This document shows positions 25,231 to 37,345 of a DNA stretch of 64,000 nt, one piece after another. How positions within the stretch are numbered: position 1 is the stretch's first letter; every line of letters begins with the position of its first letter. The stretch spans positions 13,893,203 through 13,957,202 of the forward strand of contig CM065189.1 in NCBI GenBank assembly GCA_033026295.1, read 5' to 3'. The notes beneath the pieces were generated by a model. That model was not told the origin of the DNA. It saw only the letters and a program-made list of their open reading frames with translations, and did not search any database. The stretch is from Channa striata. Lineage: Eukaryota; Chordata; Actinopteri; Anabantiformes; Channidae. Both the position numbers and the translations under genes were made by a program.

Positions 25231-27039
25231 TCATAATATAAAATCATATCATAAGAAGCTGATCCATAAAGGACAGTGGTGATTCACCAGTAGCACCAGA
25301 ATAATGAATATACCCTGTAATTTATTTTCTGACAGAATAAGTTCATAATAAATCCATAGTGCGCCCCCTGTGCTGCTCTCATGCACGCACACATAAAACA
25401 CACGATAAGTGAATATACTTTTCGTTGGCAGCCGTATAAGTTGTTCTTTGTGCATGTGCTTTATTCAGCTGGCCACTTCAACATAAAGGGCTCAGCGTGA
25501 GAATAAGCTTCAAAGAATGTAAGGACGGACAAAGCCAAATACCAACAGAAGAGAGGGAGATCAAACATAGCAAAAGAAAAAGGAATAAAGATATGACAGG
25601 CACATACCACACATCATTCCACTGGTCTTTCTCAGAGCTGCTCCAAGGCTAGGAAAAAAAACCCACACGCATACACACAGAATAATATTCCACTGGTGTC
25701 ATTAGAGTTGGAGAATATTGGCCATTTCACTTCGGCAAAGTCGTGTCATCGTATCGGTGCTAGTGATATGAGGATGTTCATTGAAGCTAATGTTTTTACT
25801 TCCTGTGACTCACTGCGGCTGAGAGCCGTCAAAGTGGCTATAATATTGGATGTAATTACTTGGATTTGCAGGGCTGAACTTGGAGATCAAGTCTATTGTT
25901 CATATGTGCAGAGCAGAACATACTGTATGTCTTTGTGGGAAATGAAAAACACCAGCGTGTCTTTGTTCCGTCGTATCAGTGACAGGCAACAGGTGCAGAG
26001 TCTCTGTAAGTGACCTGCACAGCAGCAGGTGAGACCTGCTTAAAGCTGAGGACCTTTGAAAAATATGTGTTTTTAACTCACCAAATTGTGCAACAAAGCA
26101 AGGACAAATTTTTCTATATGACAAGTTCAAACTTCTCTATTTATAGACCACAGTATGTTCACCTGATCTACCCAGTCACATGACCAGAAGCCCTGTCTGC
26201 AGTACATGAACACTTCCTGTCTGAAACGGTTATTTGTTTCTTTATTTAACCAAATTTGACAATTCTATAAAATGAACAAACCATGACATACACACAGTGG
26301 TCATTGTTTCCAGTATGATAGCAACATGTGATCATAATTGTAATGACAAAATGGAAAATGATTTTGAGCTTTCAAAATGCATACTTGGAGATTTAAATTT
26401 AATTTCTAACACAAATTTAGTTTTAGCGTCTGCAGATCACTCCCCAAATCCTTCAGTTGACATTTAAACTATTCATTTATTTTCCTGTCAAATTATGGAT
26501 TTCACTGCTTAATGAGATCTGCAGAATATCCAGATCTAGGGATGTTTTTCAGTCTTCTTAGATTTTAACTTGGGTTTAAAGAAATTTGCAATAATTGAAA
26601 AATAATTAAGAAAAACATTTCTGACTCATTTCTTTCTGAAGTGCATGGCACTGGACACACACACACACACGCAGTCCCTTCTCATAGAGCCATTAACATG
26701 AAACCTGACACAGGAAGATGTTGCCTGGTGATATACACTAATTATCTCATGGAGTGCGGTGAATGCCAAACTGATGGCGATCAATAAAAAGCAAAAGGGG
26801 GAAACCGGCTCTGGTAGAGAAAACTGTCAGTGCAAAGCAACAGACTGTGGACGAAAATAAAGGATGTTTACAGCCAATGTGTACGAGCAGCACTGACTCG
26901 TCTCTCCATCACGAACCTTCACGTGAGCGGCGCGACCACTCACCGTGCTGTTCATTATTACGCATATTCCCAATGTTGGAAAAGTGACAGAAGGTGGAGG
27001 GAGAGAATAGATGATGATAGAGGGGGGGCAGGTGGAGGA

Positions 27040-27355
27040 TGAGGGAAAGATGCCGCCTTTCCCACTACTTGCTCATCCTTCCCTGCGTCCTTTCCTGCTC
27101 CGTCCTCCTCCATCCTCTCCTTCTCTGCATCCGGCCTCCCTCTCAATTAACATTACTGCTGCTGTTGTTGTCTCTCTGCCTGTGCTTTTGTTCTGCTCGC
27201 CCTCCCCTTCCTTCCTGTTTCCTCTCCTCTGCTCAGTTCTCCTCTCTGTGCGTCCTTTTCCTGCCCTCTCCTCTCTTCATCTTTCTTCGATTCTTTCCTC
27301 TCCTCCTGGTTTGTCTCATCCAATCTCCTTTCATCCCCCCCCCCCCACCTCACCT
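27040..27355. repeat. Pyrimidine-rich tract
   Basis: The plus strand is CT-rich (TCCTCCTCC, CCTTCCTTCC) and ends in a run of C at about 27336-27347. Open frames of 123 and 141 codons on the plus strand follow from the base bias. Confidence 0.8.
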
Positions 27356-29966
27356 CTCACTGCAAGTAATGACAAGCTTGGCAGGAGGTTTTATTTTGTA
27401 TCCGGATTAATCAACCAGACTTCAGGATATTTTTAGTCAAATTACCGTCCTAGATCATTGTGCTAATCTTAATAAATTAAATATGACATATGTCAGCACC
27501 TGAAAGAATCAACAAGGACACAAATATTCCTCTGAACTGTTGAATAGGATCACATTCAAACTGCAATAATCACAAAGCTCAGCCTGGAAGGAATTTGAAA
27601 CATTTCATTTGCAAAAGGATATTTGCAGGTACATTAGGAATTCTTACAGCAAAGTTTCAAATAAAGGCCTGATGAATAAATTTTGTATTAATTCTTAAAA
27701 TGCCATTGCACACTATCTTAGGCTGACTGTTATAAAACTTAATTTCCATTTGTCTAAAACTGATGTTGTCGTGGGGGGACGTGATTCTTGCCTGTCTTTC
27801 AGTCAGTCTTCTCACCGGTTGTGAATTGACCAGCACATATCCTACTCTTGGATTCAGACTATTGTCTCTGTCCCCTCTCTCCTTCTCAGAACCTTCCGTT
27901 CTTTGTCTTTCTCTCCCTTTTTTCCCTCTAATCATATCTACTCCCCCAGTCTCCTGTCTTCGCCCGTTCATCACTTGTTCTCCTCTCTACTCATTTACTT
28001 TCATAAAAGTGCACTGAAAAAGCAAAATTTGAGATGACCTTTGATGTACTTGACCAAGTACATTTACTTTCTGCCTCACAACGTAAAAATGGAAGGGACG
28101 CAGGAGGAAGAATTATTACCTAAGAGTAGTCGAGGCATGAGCCCTGCCAGACTCAAACCATCCACCTGCCTTCCTGTCGCCGTCTCCTTCCTCCCTTCAC
28201 TCCCGCTCAGCAACTCTCTCATTCAGCCGGTTTAATCAATAGAAGAGTTCTTACTGGAGATTGTATTGATGTACCAAAACTCACTAAGCTCATCAGTGAC
28301 AGAACAGAGGAGACGTTCTTTACAATCTCCACGTTTTCGTCAGTACATCCTGTACTTGGTTTTTAAAAATACAGATTAAATATAATGAACTGCCTTGAGT
28401 TATACAGTATTTAAATAGACTATTGACTGACAACGATACTGCACCAAGGCCAAGATGAAAGTTTTTAATTGGCTGCAACAGTCAGAAGAGGCAGGAGTGC
28501 ACTCTCATTCTGGTGCTGGAGTAATAGAGAGGGTGTTTTATGAGAAAGACGCCCAAAGCCCTGTTACATAAACCAACAGAAATCTAATGGATAAAATTAT
28601 ATATAATTCCAAATGAGCAAATTGACAGTTTCTTCGTCAGCCAGTGTGATCTCCTGACCCTGAGCCAGATAAATAGTTAGACAACCACTAAACTGCCTGG
28701 TGGGCTCGTGGTCGATAATTGTAAAGGACGTCGTTATTTCAGTTCGCTTGGTCAATACTTTGAAATGAACATGTTAAATCACTTCACAATTAAAACCAAG
28801 CGGGATCGTCGACGTTTGTGATCTGATGTTGTATCCGACCCATCTGCTCAGTGGCTGTCAGTTACTTTCCAATAAGTACGCTAAATCAGCCACAGTTCAG
28901 ACAAGCTCATTCATTTCCCCGTTAATTCAATACTTACTGCTCCGTAACATCCAAACATGCTTTCTGAAGGCAAACACGTTTGGATTTGTTCCCAGCATGT
29001 TTGTGTCATTTGGTACAACACTGTTATCATTCTCAAAACTCCACGCGCATTTGTCGAGACATTTCATACACACAGCAGAGCAGGCCAACAACAAATTATG
29101 CCTCTCATGAAACATAAACTCAAGTTTGAAAAGTAAATCCTCATATCAGTGGATAAGTCAACAATTTCAGACTGGACTGCTATTTGTTATTTTGCGTAGA
29201 TTGATGGTTAAAAATAGTTTTTATTCATTTCAAAATTCAGTCCCAAAGCAGCAAAAAGTGGAGGGGTGTGAATATGTAGTGAAGATACTATGTTTGCATC
29301 TGAAAGGACGTTTTGACAAAATGTTTTGACAAAATGCATGTGATGATGTGAACAGTGAAATATTTCAGAAATGATTAGGAATTTCACTGTGAAGCACCTG
29401 ATCAATTTCAATCAAAAGGGCAAATCCTAGAGCAACTGGTAATTGTTGAAATTGCACATAACTGTGCTTAATAATCATCTGAAATGCTTTGAAATCAAAA
29501 TAATGAGAATATTCTGCAAAACAAACTTAATGTTGTGGAAACTATTGCTCTGAAAATTTTTATTTTCAATTAAAAAATTCAGTCAAATCTCTGGAGAAAA
29601 AATGTAAAAAGGCCCTTTGTAACATGCATGACACCACAAAACATTGAGCTATAACTGGCTTAATCTTATTTTTGCATGTCACTTGAACAAAAAGCAAATC
29701 TATTCATGTTATAGAACCATAATGCAGAAATGAATTATTACATGGATGTATCACTGAGTTCCCAGTTGTCCAGTTGGTTCACATGTAAAAGACGGTTTGC
29801 AGAAAGTTGGTGTCATTGTCATTGTAGGTCACTGACCATCACCCAAACACATACAGATGTGTAGAGACTGAGTGTGTGTGAAGGAAAGTTCAACCCAGAG
29901 CTTGTTCCCCAGTCTCCAGTGGAGAAAGAGATAGAAAGCTTACATCAGTACTCACAGTCAGAGTGC

Positions 29967-29983
29967 CACACACACACACACAC

Positions 29984-30016
<33 letters not shown>
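29967..30016. repeat. (CA)n microsatellite
   Basis: About 25 CA units with one CG break. It is followed 100 bp later by a GT run of opposite strand sense. Confidence 0.95.
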
Positions 30017-30020
<4 letters not shown>

Positions 30021-30117
30021 AGCTCCAAATCTTTATACAGTATTGTGAACTGTCACCAGCAGACTGTAAATAATAGGCTGAAGATGAAACCATGTCCAAA
30101 CTAAAAACACATGGCTT

Positions 30118-30118
<1 letters not shown>

Positions 30119-30148
<30 letters not shown>

Positions 30149-30149
30149 T
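30119..30149. repeat. (GT)n microsatellite
   Basis: About 15 GT units with one GC break. With the CA run at 29967-30016 it forms an inverted pair that could fold back on itself. Confidence 0.93.
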
Positions 30150-30529
30150 ACATGTCTGAATACCCTGTAGGGGCCGAGGCATTTGCCCAGTCCACTGCTC
30201 TTTCTTCCAGTCTGGCAGGCAGACAAGGGGAAGTGAAAGAGAAGGGTTGAAGGAAGAAGTTCCAGGAGTCCGCGTACAGCCAGGATGTGGTCTGATTGAG
30301 ACAGCGAGTGATGCATATCTGGACTCCACTGACATCACCAGGTAAGACTCTCTCTCCATTGGATCTGGGGTCAGTTCAACCAATTTAAAATCAAAATCAG
30401 TTTTAAGGGGAAACAGGAGCGGATTCCTTTGTAGTTAGACGAAGCGTTAAAGTGTCTCCACAGTCCAAACGACTGAAGGTAAATGTGTCATACTGAATAT
30501 GGATGTATGTATGACATAATAAAAAGCCT

Positions 30530-30770
30530 CTAAGGACCAACTCATTAACAAAGCATTACAATTACCACTTGAGCAAAATTCTATATGGTCAGTTACATGA
30601 TACTAACTAATTACCATTTCCATGAGCATTTCTGTTAATTAATTAAAAGTACGAGATGCTGCTGACGACTTTGCAAATAGAATGTTTTCAATGTGCAGAA
30701 TTTTTCCCTCATCATTATGAAAACGCCTTTTTGTGAGTCAGTGACAAAGAGCTAATAAGGGACTTAGTGT
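30530..30770. promoter_or_regulatory. Candidate conserved non-coding element
   Basis: AT-rich, repeat-free stretch with TTACAATTACCACTTGAGC, ACTAACTAATTACC and TCTGTTAATTAATTAAAAG, then GAGCTAATAAGGGAC. Multiple TAATTA cores lie within 120 bp. Confidence 0.22.
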
Positions 30771-31820
30771 AGGATGTTATTCTGTGCTGTATGTGCTAAT
30801 TACTCTGTGTTTGTACTGTGAACAAGTGATACAGGTTGTGATTCCAACATCATTTTCACACATTTAATGGGCATGAGAATAACTGACACTGATGAAGCGA
30901 GTAATTCATGCATAAGTTAAAACTCGAAGTCAGATATCAGGCGTGCTTAGTCTGTAAATACAAAGACAAAAAAAAGTATTTACTGAACAAATCTGGATCC
31001 ACAATCCATGCTGGGTCAAGGCAGTCAGATACATGGATTTATCGAGGGAGCCACGTCAGGAAGATCCATCTGCAACTGATTTGTTGTAGTCCGTTTTTTC
31101 CCGCTGTTTCTATAGCTTCAACACCATCTTTTCACTAAGATCATCGACATTAATCTGAGATCGAAGCCTGCACCAACGTTATCTGGGAGCCTTTAATGCT
31201 CCAACGTGTCTGCTATTTTCCACTGAGCTCCAACTCAGGGAGAATTTGTCTCACACGGTTATTTCAGGGAAATTTCTGCACTGTCATGATCACGTTTGCA
31301 GTTGTCAGATGGGTGGCCTGGAGTGATAACGCCAGAATCTGATTGGCCGGCCCAAGTGCCACCCTCTGCTAGAAGTTACAGCGCAAAGATAATAGTTATA
31401 TAATAAATTATTACCATTACCTGTAAATAAAAATGTACCATACATTTAAGGTGGCTTCATGTACGTTTACAGTTTATTATTGTAGATTTTTTTTTATTTT
31501 GAATGTTTTTTTATGTGCTGTTTTAAGCCCCAGTCTGTCCACCCCAATGGCAAATCCTCTAGATCCACCTGACAGTTGTTTATCCATCTGCTGGGTCGTA
31601 GACACACTGGAGATGTGGATACTGTCCTGATTGTTGTGCTATGGTCAAAAATAAATACATATCTATGGTGTGTGACTGGTGGGTTTTGCTACTGTAACGT
31701 GTATTGACAGAACAGGCGACTGTGGTCTGTTGTTACCAGCTAAATCGTGAAAAGAACCAGGATGAGTAACTGAGCCCACGGGTGCTGTGTGCTCAGTGAA
31801 GGGTAAAAGACTATAATCTG

Positions 31821-31857
<37 letters not shown>

Positions 31858-32079
31858 AACAAAAAGAGACACATGCGCAATTATAGAAAAGACTCCCATA
31901 TTTCTGTCCAACATTCAAGTGGACATACAAACGAGTACACGTCCAAATAAACAAACCCACGATTCCGCCATGACATAGAAACATGAATAGAATGGACACA
32001 GTTACAACATGGGTGCACACACGTGTGGACAGAACACACGCCCACACAGTGAAATACACAGAAATAGTTATTTATTTTA
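30771..32079. other. Non-coding, no gene seen
   Basis: Unique sequence with a single CA array. I see nothing else to support. Confidence 0.6.
31824..31853. repeat. (CA)15 microsatellite
   Basis: Perfect run of 15 CA units, then AAAC units. Confidence 0.95.
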
Positions 32080-32371
32080 TGTTTTTGCACATTTTTCTAT
32101 GTTGTAAGTTCATTTTGAAAGATCAAACTATACACAGTTGCTTTCAAATTAATTAAAATTCAAAACCTGAAATTTGTCTTTTATAAGTCCTTAGATCCTC
32201 AGTTCCAGTTGGATCTGATGGAAATGAAAGTGTGAACAGCCAGATTCAGGTTTCTCCACAGATGTTCTGTGGTTTTAAGTCTGGACTTTGGTTGGACCAC
32301 TCAAGGACAGTCAGTCTTGTTCTGTTGTCACTCTGGTGTTGTTCTGCCTGGTCGTGCTGAAAGGTTGAGCA

Positions 32372-32376
32372 GCACC
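32372..32376 (+). repeat. Left target-site duplication GCACC
   Basis: This is the left copy of the 5-bp duplication that flanks the solo LTR. It pairs with 32971-32975 and is identical in sequence. Confidence 0.75.
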
Positions 32377-32970
32377 TGTCATGCAGGCAGAACCAGAATA
32401 GAATGGTGAACTCAAAAACCAGTGGCTGGACAACACAGAACTGGATGTAAAAGGTTTTATTGATAATGCTGGTGGAGCTTTGAGCAGGTGGGAATGGAGG
32501 GAACCAGGGCAGGCAGAGGTGACATCACCGCCATGGTAGTTTGGGTGGGAAGGTAAGGTGGGGAGAAGACTGAAGGGGCAGGAATGAGTGGAACACCAAA
32601 GGGGGGCAGGAGCTCAGGGGAATCGCAGGGGTGCAGTTGGTGATAGAGAGTACATTGGCCAAGTCAGGTAATGGAGATCCAAGATCCAAAGTTCGGGTCC
32701 TTAAAGTGGAGAGAGGGCAAGAGCCAGGGTTCAGACAGGCAGGAAGATCCAGAGGCAGGTCAGGTTCCTACAAGCAAACAGTGCAGGTTCAAAAAGGGCT
32801 TGAAAGTGGCTTTACATGAAGATCAACAGAGGACTGCAGGCCCTCTAAAGAAAGGGAGAGCACAGGTGTAAATGATCAGGTAATTCCAAGATAGGACGGA
32901 GGAGGAGAGCAGAAACAGGAATTGGCCAATCAAGGCTAGAAACCAGGAGCTCAGGCCAGAGACCGTGACA
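32377..32970 (-). mobile_element. Solo LTR (Gypsy/Ty3-type) nested in the Tc1 relic
   Basis: This 594-bp insert begins TGTCATG and ends CGTGACA, the TG...CA ends of an LTR. It is flanked by a perfect 5-bp direct repeat, GCACC, at 32372-32376 and 32971-32975. The surrounding Tc1-like sequence is continuous once the insert is removed. On the minus strand it starts TGTCACGGTC and carries CAATAAAACC (polyadenylation-type AATAAA) about 80 bp before its end, as expected of an LTR in minus orientation. No primer-binding site, gag or pol sequence is present, so this is one LTR left by recombination between two. Family assignment to Gypsy rests on the TGTCACG ends, the 5-bp duplication and general resemblance to fish LTRs. 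Confidence 0.75.
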
Positions 32971-32975
32971 GCACC
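32971..32975 (+). repeat. Right target-site duplication GCACC
   Basis: This is the right copy of the 5-bp duplication made when the LTR element inserted. It is identical to 32372-32376. Confidence 0.75.
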
Positions 32976-33735
32976 AGTCTCAGGTCTCATGTGTCCAAAG
33001 CAGGTCTTACAGAAGAATTGTTCTTCTTCTAACACCGATCAGTCTCCTTGTCTCTGTGGGACGGTCTTGGGCAGCAGTGTTTGCCCAAAGACTTTGATGT
33101 GGTGTCATCAGACTACGGAATCTTTGTCCTCATGCTCTCAGAGTCCTTTGAATGTTGTTGTGCAGCCGCTGTACTATAAAAATCTAGTAGATGAGGCAGC
33201 TCTGAGATGTTTGCACTTCTGCCAGGTTCGTCCATCTCTGCAGAGAACTTTCAAAGCTCACAGACTGTTGGGTTTCTGGTCAACCCCCTGACCAGGATCC
33301 TCGCCTCGTTGTTACTCTGGGTCAGCTTTACTTCACGATGAGTTTAGAAAGAGTCCTGGTGGTTCCACACTTCTTCCATCTCACATTTACTTAGGCCTCT
33401 GTGCTCCTGGGAACACGACGAGCTTCACAGCTCACTACAACATGTGATTGTTGATTTCTGCAAAAACTTCTTGGACTTGAAGCCTGTTTTTGTCCTGACT
33501 TGCAGTGTGAAATGTTGGATGTTATATACACAGTTGTGTGTCTTTCTAAAGTATTTCCAGTCAATTCATTTTGCCTCAGGTGGACTCCAGTCAAGGTCTA
33601 GACTTATCTAACAAAGTAAGCCACAGGAAGGCCTCTGAATAAACTAGAAAATATTATATTTTGTAAAGCACAGATTTAGTTTTTTTTGTTCAATCCATTT
33701 ACAAATGGAGGTAGAAAATGCAAACGTGTCCATAT

Positions 33736-34752
33736 GAAAATGAATGAACAACATAGAAATATGCATACTTGCTGTCATGACTGTAAATACATAAAGAGGC
33801 AAAGAAAACTTTGCGCCGCTACAATACGAATTTACACACGCACAGTGTGATATGGTTCACGTGCACACACAGGTAACTCCAACCCATGACGACATACTGC
33901 TTGTTGGAGGGGGGTGGTTGCCCATCTGTCGTCCCCCTACGGAGCAAAATGGCTTAGATAAAAACAACAACCCACCTAAAGTCAAGTGACACCACAGGAA
34001 ATGAGAGTGACAGGAGCTGCAGAGAGAGACGGAGGGAGCAGCTGCAGTAGTAAAGGTAAGTGGGGGACACTGCTGGCGTGCTGCGTTTGATTCTAGCTGC
34101 CTGTTTGTCCCTGTGATTTCCCTGCTCGCTCGCCCCCTCTTATACAACGCTTGTGTGAATCTTTAATAGATGTGTCCAAGAGAAAGACAGTAAGAGAGAG
34201 GCAGCTCCTATTGGAAATCTGGTTAAATCAATAATCCACAATAAAGGGGAATAACACCAATTTTTCAAAACAAAGTGCATTTTCTTGGAGACTACTGCTG
34301 CATATGGAAATAGTTGCACAAAGCCTTTCTGTGGCTTCAAAGGGAGATGCAAGAAATCTGATCAATTGCAAGAAGGCATTTAGAAACAAGTGAGCTTTCC
34401 AGACCTCTGCAGCCTGTTCCTCTTGTCTGCTTGAGGCTATTAAGCACCACTAGCATAACACACAAATCTTCAAGACACGCTGTCATCAGTCAAGTTGTGT
34501 TGTGTGCAATTTAGGTGACAGAATGCATAAAATGGAAAAACGGGACACGACTGGTTATACTCATTGATTTTGACTGTTTTTGTTTCATTTTCTTTTAAAG
34601 GGATCATCATAAATTGACGGCGCTGTAGCAGCTTCTGTTGCCGCCCAGTTTTCGGCAGCCATCATCGATATACAATCTGCCACCCAACTGATTAGTTTAA
34701 TTTGGTGAGTCCTTGCAAACTGTAGCGTCAGTTTCCTGTTCTGGGGTCTTCG
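33736..34752. other. Non-coding spacer between two Tc1 relics
   Basis: Unique sequence. A piece at 34601-34705 is bounded by an AG and by GTGAGTCC, which looks exon-like on the plus strand, but it contains stops and no start. I do not call it an exon. Confidence 0.5.
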
Positions 34753-35169
34753 CTGTGGTGGCCCATCTCGTGTTTTCAGAGACGCTCCTCTGCATATCTT
34801 TGTTCTAAACAGACGGGGTTTTTTTTGGAGTTACTGTTGCTTTTCTATCAACTCGACCAGCCGGGCCATTCTCCTCTGCCCTCTGGCATCAACAAGACAG
34901 TGTTGCCCAGAGAGCTGCTGCTCACCTGGATATTTTCTGTTTTTCAGACCATTTTCTGTTAAACCCTAGAGATGCTTGTGTGTGAAAATCCCAGGTGATG
35001 GGCAGTTTTTGAAACAATAAGACCAGTCAAAACCATGTCGCATCGTTCTGATGCTTGATTTAAACTTCAGCAGATCGTCTTCCCCATGTCGCGATGCATA
35101 AATGCAGTGAGTTGCTCCAGTGTGATTGGCTGATTAGATATTTGCGTGAACGAGCAGCTGAACAGGTGT
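34753..35169 (-). mobile_element. Truncated Tc1/mariner-like transposon, same family as the copy near 4.2 kb
   Basis: On the plus strand this reads as the antisense of the same fish Tc1 family. Recognisable blocks are CCATTCTCCTCTGCCCTCTG, GGCATCAACAAGACAG, CTAGAGATGCTTGTGTGTGA followed by AAATCCCAGG, GCAGATCGTCTTCCCCATGT, and GTGATTGGCTGATTAGA. The last block matches the reverse complement of the AATCAGCCAATCACATG stretch in the copy at 4034-4398. The end that should carry the AGGTGTACCTAATAAAGTGG-type inverted repeat is broken off after AACAGGTGTT. The left end stops in the middle of the transposase region. Decayed coding sense is minus. It is 5'- and 3'-incomplete and has no open frame. 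Confidence 0.8.
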
Positions 35170-35924
35170 TGATCTGATCGACAGGTTGTGTCAGTGATGA
35201 TATTTACCAAACCAAAAGTTAAAGTGAAAGTTTTAGAATCTCAGCGTTAAACATTGCATTCCTCTGTAATGTTTCCTTAAACACATTTTTAAAAACTCAT
35301 CATTAAAATATTATTGCAGTTTCAACAAAAACCAGGGCTAGATTACTTTTCTTTCACACGATATTTCCACTGACATTTATTGAGAATTGCCTTGTTTCTG
35401 GGAGTCAAATGTGCCAGTCAGTTTTGGGATTTTTTGTTTAAATAGGACCACCTACAGCAACTTGGACATCATCAATAGAAAATCTAAATAAAACGATGCC
35501 ACAGTGCTGAAAGCATGATTTGATTGATGCTGCTGACGCACATAAACTCTGGCTCTGCCTTCTCTCATTCGCCTGTCTTCATTTTTATCTCTCTCCTCCT
35601 CCTCCTCCTCTCCTCTTTCTGAAACATATGTGTGTGTGCAAGAGTGTGTGGGAAGAGGGCCTCGCTATTTTCACAGGGTGATGGCAAGAGGGAGCGTAAA
35701 CCGCTTCATGGATGGAAGACTGATGGAGAATGTAACGGAGGAAACAGAAATATGGAAGGAAACTGTTGTCTGCGTTTTAAGGAAAGAAATGATCACAGAC
35801 TTGTCCTGGTCCACCTGCTGCAGACGTCCTCCGAGTACAAAGAGACATTGTGTCAACAAAGAATTCACTTTGTGATTTGAAGCCATATCCTTCTTCATTA
35901 CTCCTGAAATAGCTCCCTGCTAAC
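35170..35924. other. Non-coding, no gene seen
   Basis: Unique DNA with a CTC triplet run near 35590-35620. Two overlapping frames of about 80 codons near 35630-35880 have no recognisable product. Confidence 0.55.
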
Positions 35925-36130
35925 ACAATTGAGCCAATTTTCACAAACAAATAGATCATTTGTCATGAAATGCCTGCAATTAGTGTGACAATGCAGAAAG
36001 GGGGATGGAGTCATTGTCTGTCATTCCTTTTCCTGTGACAAAACAGGACGAGACTCGGGCCGTGCTGGGAAACTAAATGCTAACGTGCAGTTTGTCCGAC
36101 TAATTAAAAGGAAAGTATTTCATGATGAAT
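35925..36130. promoter_or_regulatory. Candidate conserved non-coding element
   Basis: Repeat-free sequence with ACACAATTGAGCC, CTGCAATTAGTGTGACAATG, TGTCTGTCATTCC and CCGACTAATTAAAAGG. It holds no frame and no repeat. Confidence 0.2.
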
Positions 36131-37019
36131 GTGTTCACCTCCACACAATCTACAGCTGAAGGAATCTGAATTAATGTGTCCTCAAAAACAGTTCTTTACA
36201 GGCGAAGGCCTGAGTCAGCAGCTGTGTTCTACGGTTCCCCTGTGTCCATTTTTACACCACAGACTCGGCCGTTTTAATCGGGCGAAGACCAGAGAGGATG
36301 TAGCATCTGCCATGTCAGCTTAAGCGGCCTAATGAAAATCTAGTTGGACCACAGTCTGGTGCCAGTACAAAGTACGACAACGCATCACAGTGACTAAGAT
36401 CTTTCTTAGCCTTTGCTTGTACTGTGTACGTTCTACTTCAGAATGACACATTCTCATTTCAATAATAAGAAGGACTAATTAAAATGAATTCCGAAAATCG
36501 TATGATCGTAGTAAAGTGGTTATCGTGCACTGTGCAGCCTGCTGGCTGTTGGTGTTTGGAGCGTCTATACTGCAAGTGGAGGTTACTGGGTGTGTTTTGC
36601 AGCTGAGGTGAGCAGAATAATAATCAGACTGGAGGAGTGAAGACGAGACAAAGATGACAGAGAGTCCAGGATCCATTACTTCCTTGTTCTAGTTTAGTGT
36701 ACAGGAAAAAAAACTTTGTAACCTAGAAGCGGAGAAAGACATGCACATCCTGCAGCCATTTGTATATGAGGAAGAAATTTAGTATTTAAAGTGCAAACAC
36801 TGTCAGGGATTTCGACTGCGGCTCTCCAGAGCAGCTAATGTCAGCGGATGTCTGATCGCCTAAAAGGAAAGTTTTTTTAATTAAGAACAAAACAAAAATA
36901 TATATTGAACAACGTGGCCTTTTTAAGGGACAGTTTTCTCCATGTTGCATGTCAAAAAGACTAATAAATTCAGAAAACATTGCCTGGGGCTTATTGGAAT
37001 TCAAAAGCATAATTAAAGA

Positions 37020-37345
37020 AATGAGAGGTGGAAGCTGTGTCCCTCAGGAACAGAAAGAGAGAGAGCAGTAAGAGCAGAGGAGTGAGATGAAAGCCTAAAT
37101 GGATGAGAGTTCAGCCCTAGAGATGCCAGATTTCAGAGCGGATGATCGTGGTCTCATGACAAACACACACGCTGGGCGTCAAGGTGTGTGCATAGGAGCA
37201 GAAAGCACAGACTTGTGTGTCAGATCCTCAGAGCTTGGAGCTAAATCATCAGCACCACGCAGCAGTCTCAATGAAGGAGATAGGGAGAGAAAGAAGGGGG
37301 GAGGGAGGGAGGGACGAAGGAAGGGAGGCTGTTGAAGGAGAGAAA
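37020..37345. repeat. Purine-rich tract
   Basis: The ends are strongly purine-rich on the plus strand (GAAAGAGAGAGAGCAG at about 37050 and GGGAGGGAGGGAGGGAC near 37300). The middle is mixed sequence. There is no coding signal. Confidence 0.6.

Larger units (their letters stand above)
23777..29966. other. Non-coding, no gene seen
   Basis: Unique sequence with one long GT array and the pyrimidine tract at 27 kb. The 15-mer GTACATTAGGAATTC occurs near both 25218 and 27630, but the flanks differ. A small tandem duplication (TTTTGACAAAATG) lies near 29311-29340. Confidence 0.6.
32080..33735 (-). mobile_element. Decayed Tc1/mariner-like transposon, interrupted by a solo LTR
   Basis: Plus-strand blocks are the antisense of a widespread fish Tc1 family: CTGGACTTTGGTTGGACCAC (32281-32300), CGTGCTGAAAGGTTGA (32354-32369), CAGTCTCAGGTCTCATG, TGGTGTCATCAGACTACGGA (33101-33120), CTCTGCAGAGAACTTT, AAAGAGTCCTGGTGGTTCCA (33348-33367), and CAGGTGGACTCCAGTCAAGG (33578-33597). 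Their order and spacing follow the family once the insertion at 32377-32970 is removed. The original transposase would have been encoded on the minus strand. It is now broken by many stops and indels. Outer boundaries are approximate, because the terminal inverted repeats are too eroded to pair by eye. Confidence 0.75.

Noticed and set aside
30157..30171. TACCCTGTAG, resembling the start of the miR-10 family
   Set aside because: The match ends after 10 bases, and no hairpin partner is seen around it.
34601..34705. Exon-like segment between AG and GTGAGTCC on the plus strand
   Set aside because: It contains stops and has no start codon. It lies between transposon relics, so the splice-like ends are likely chance.
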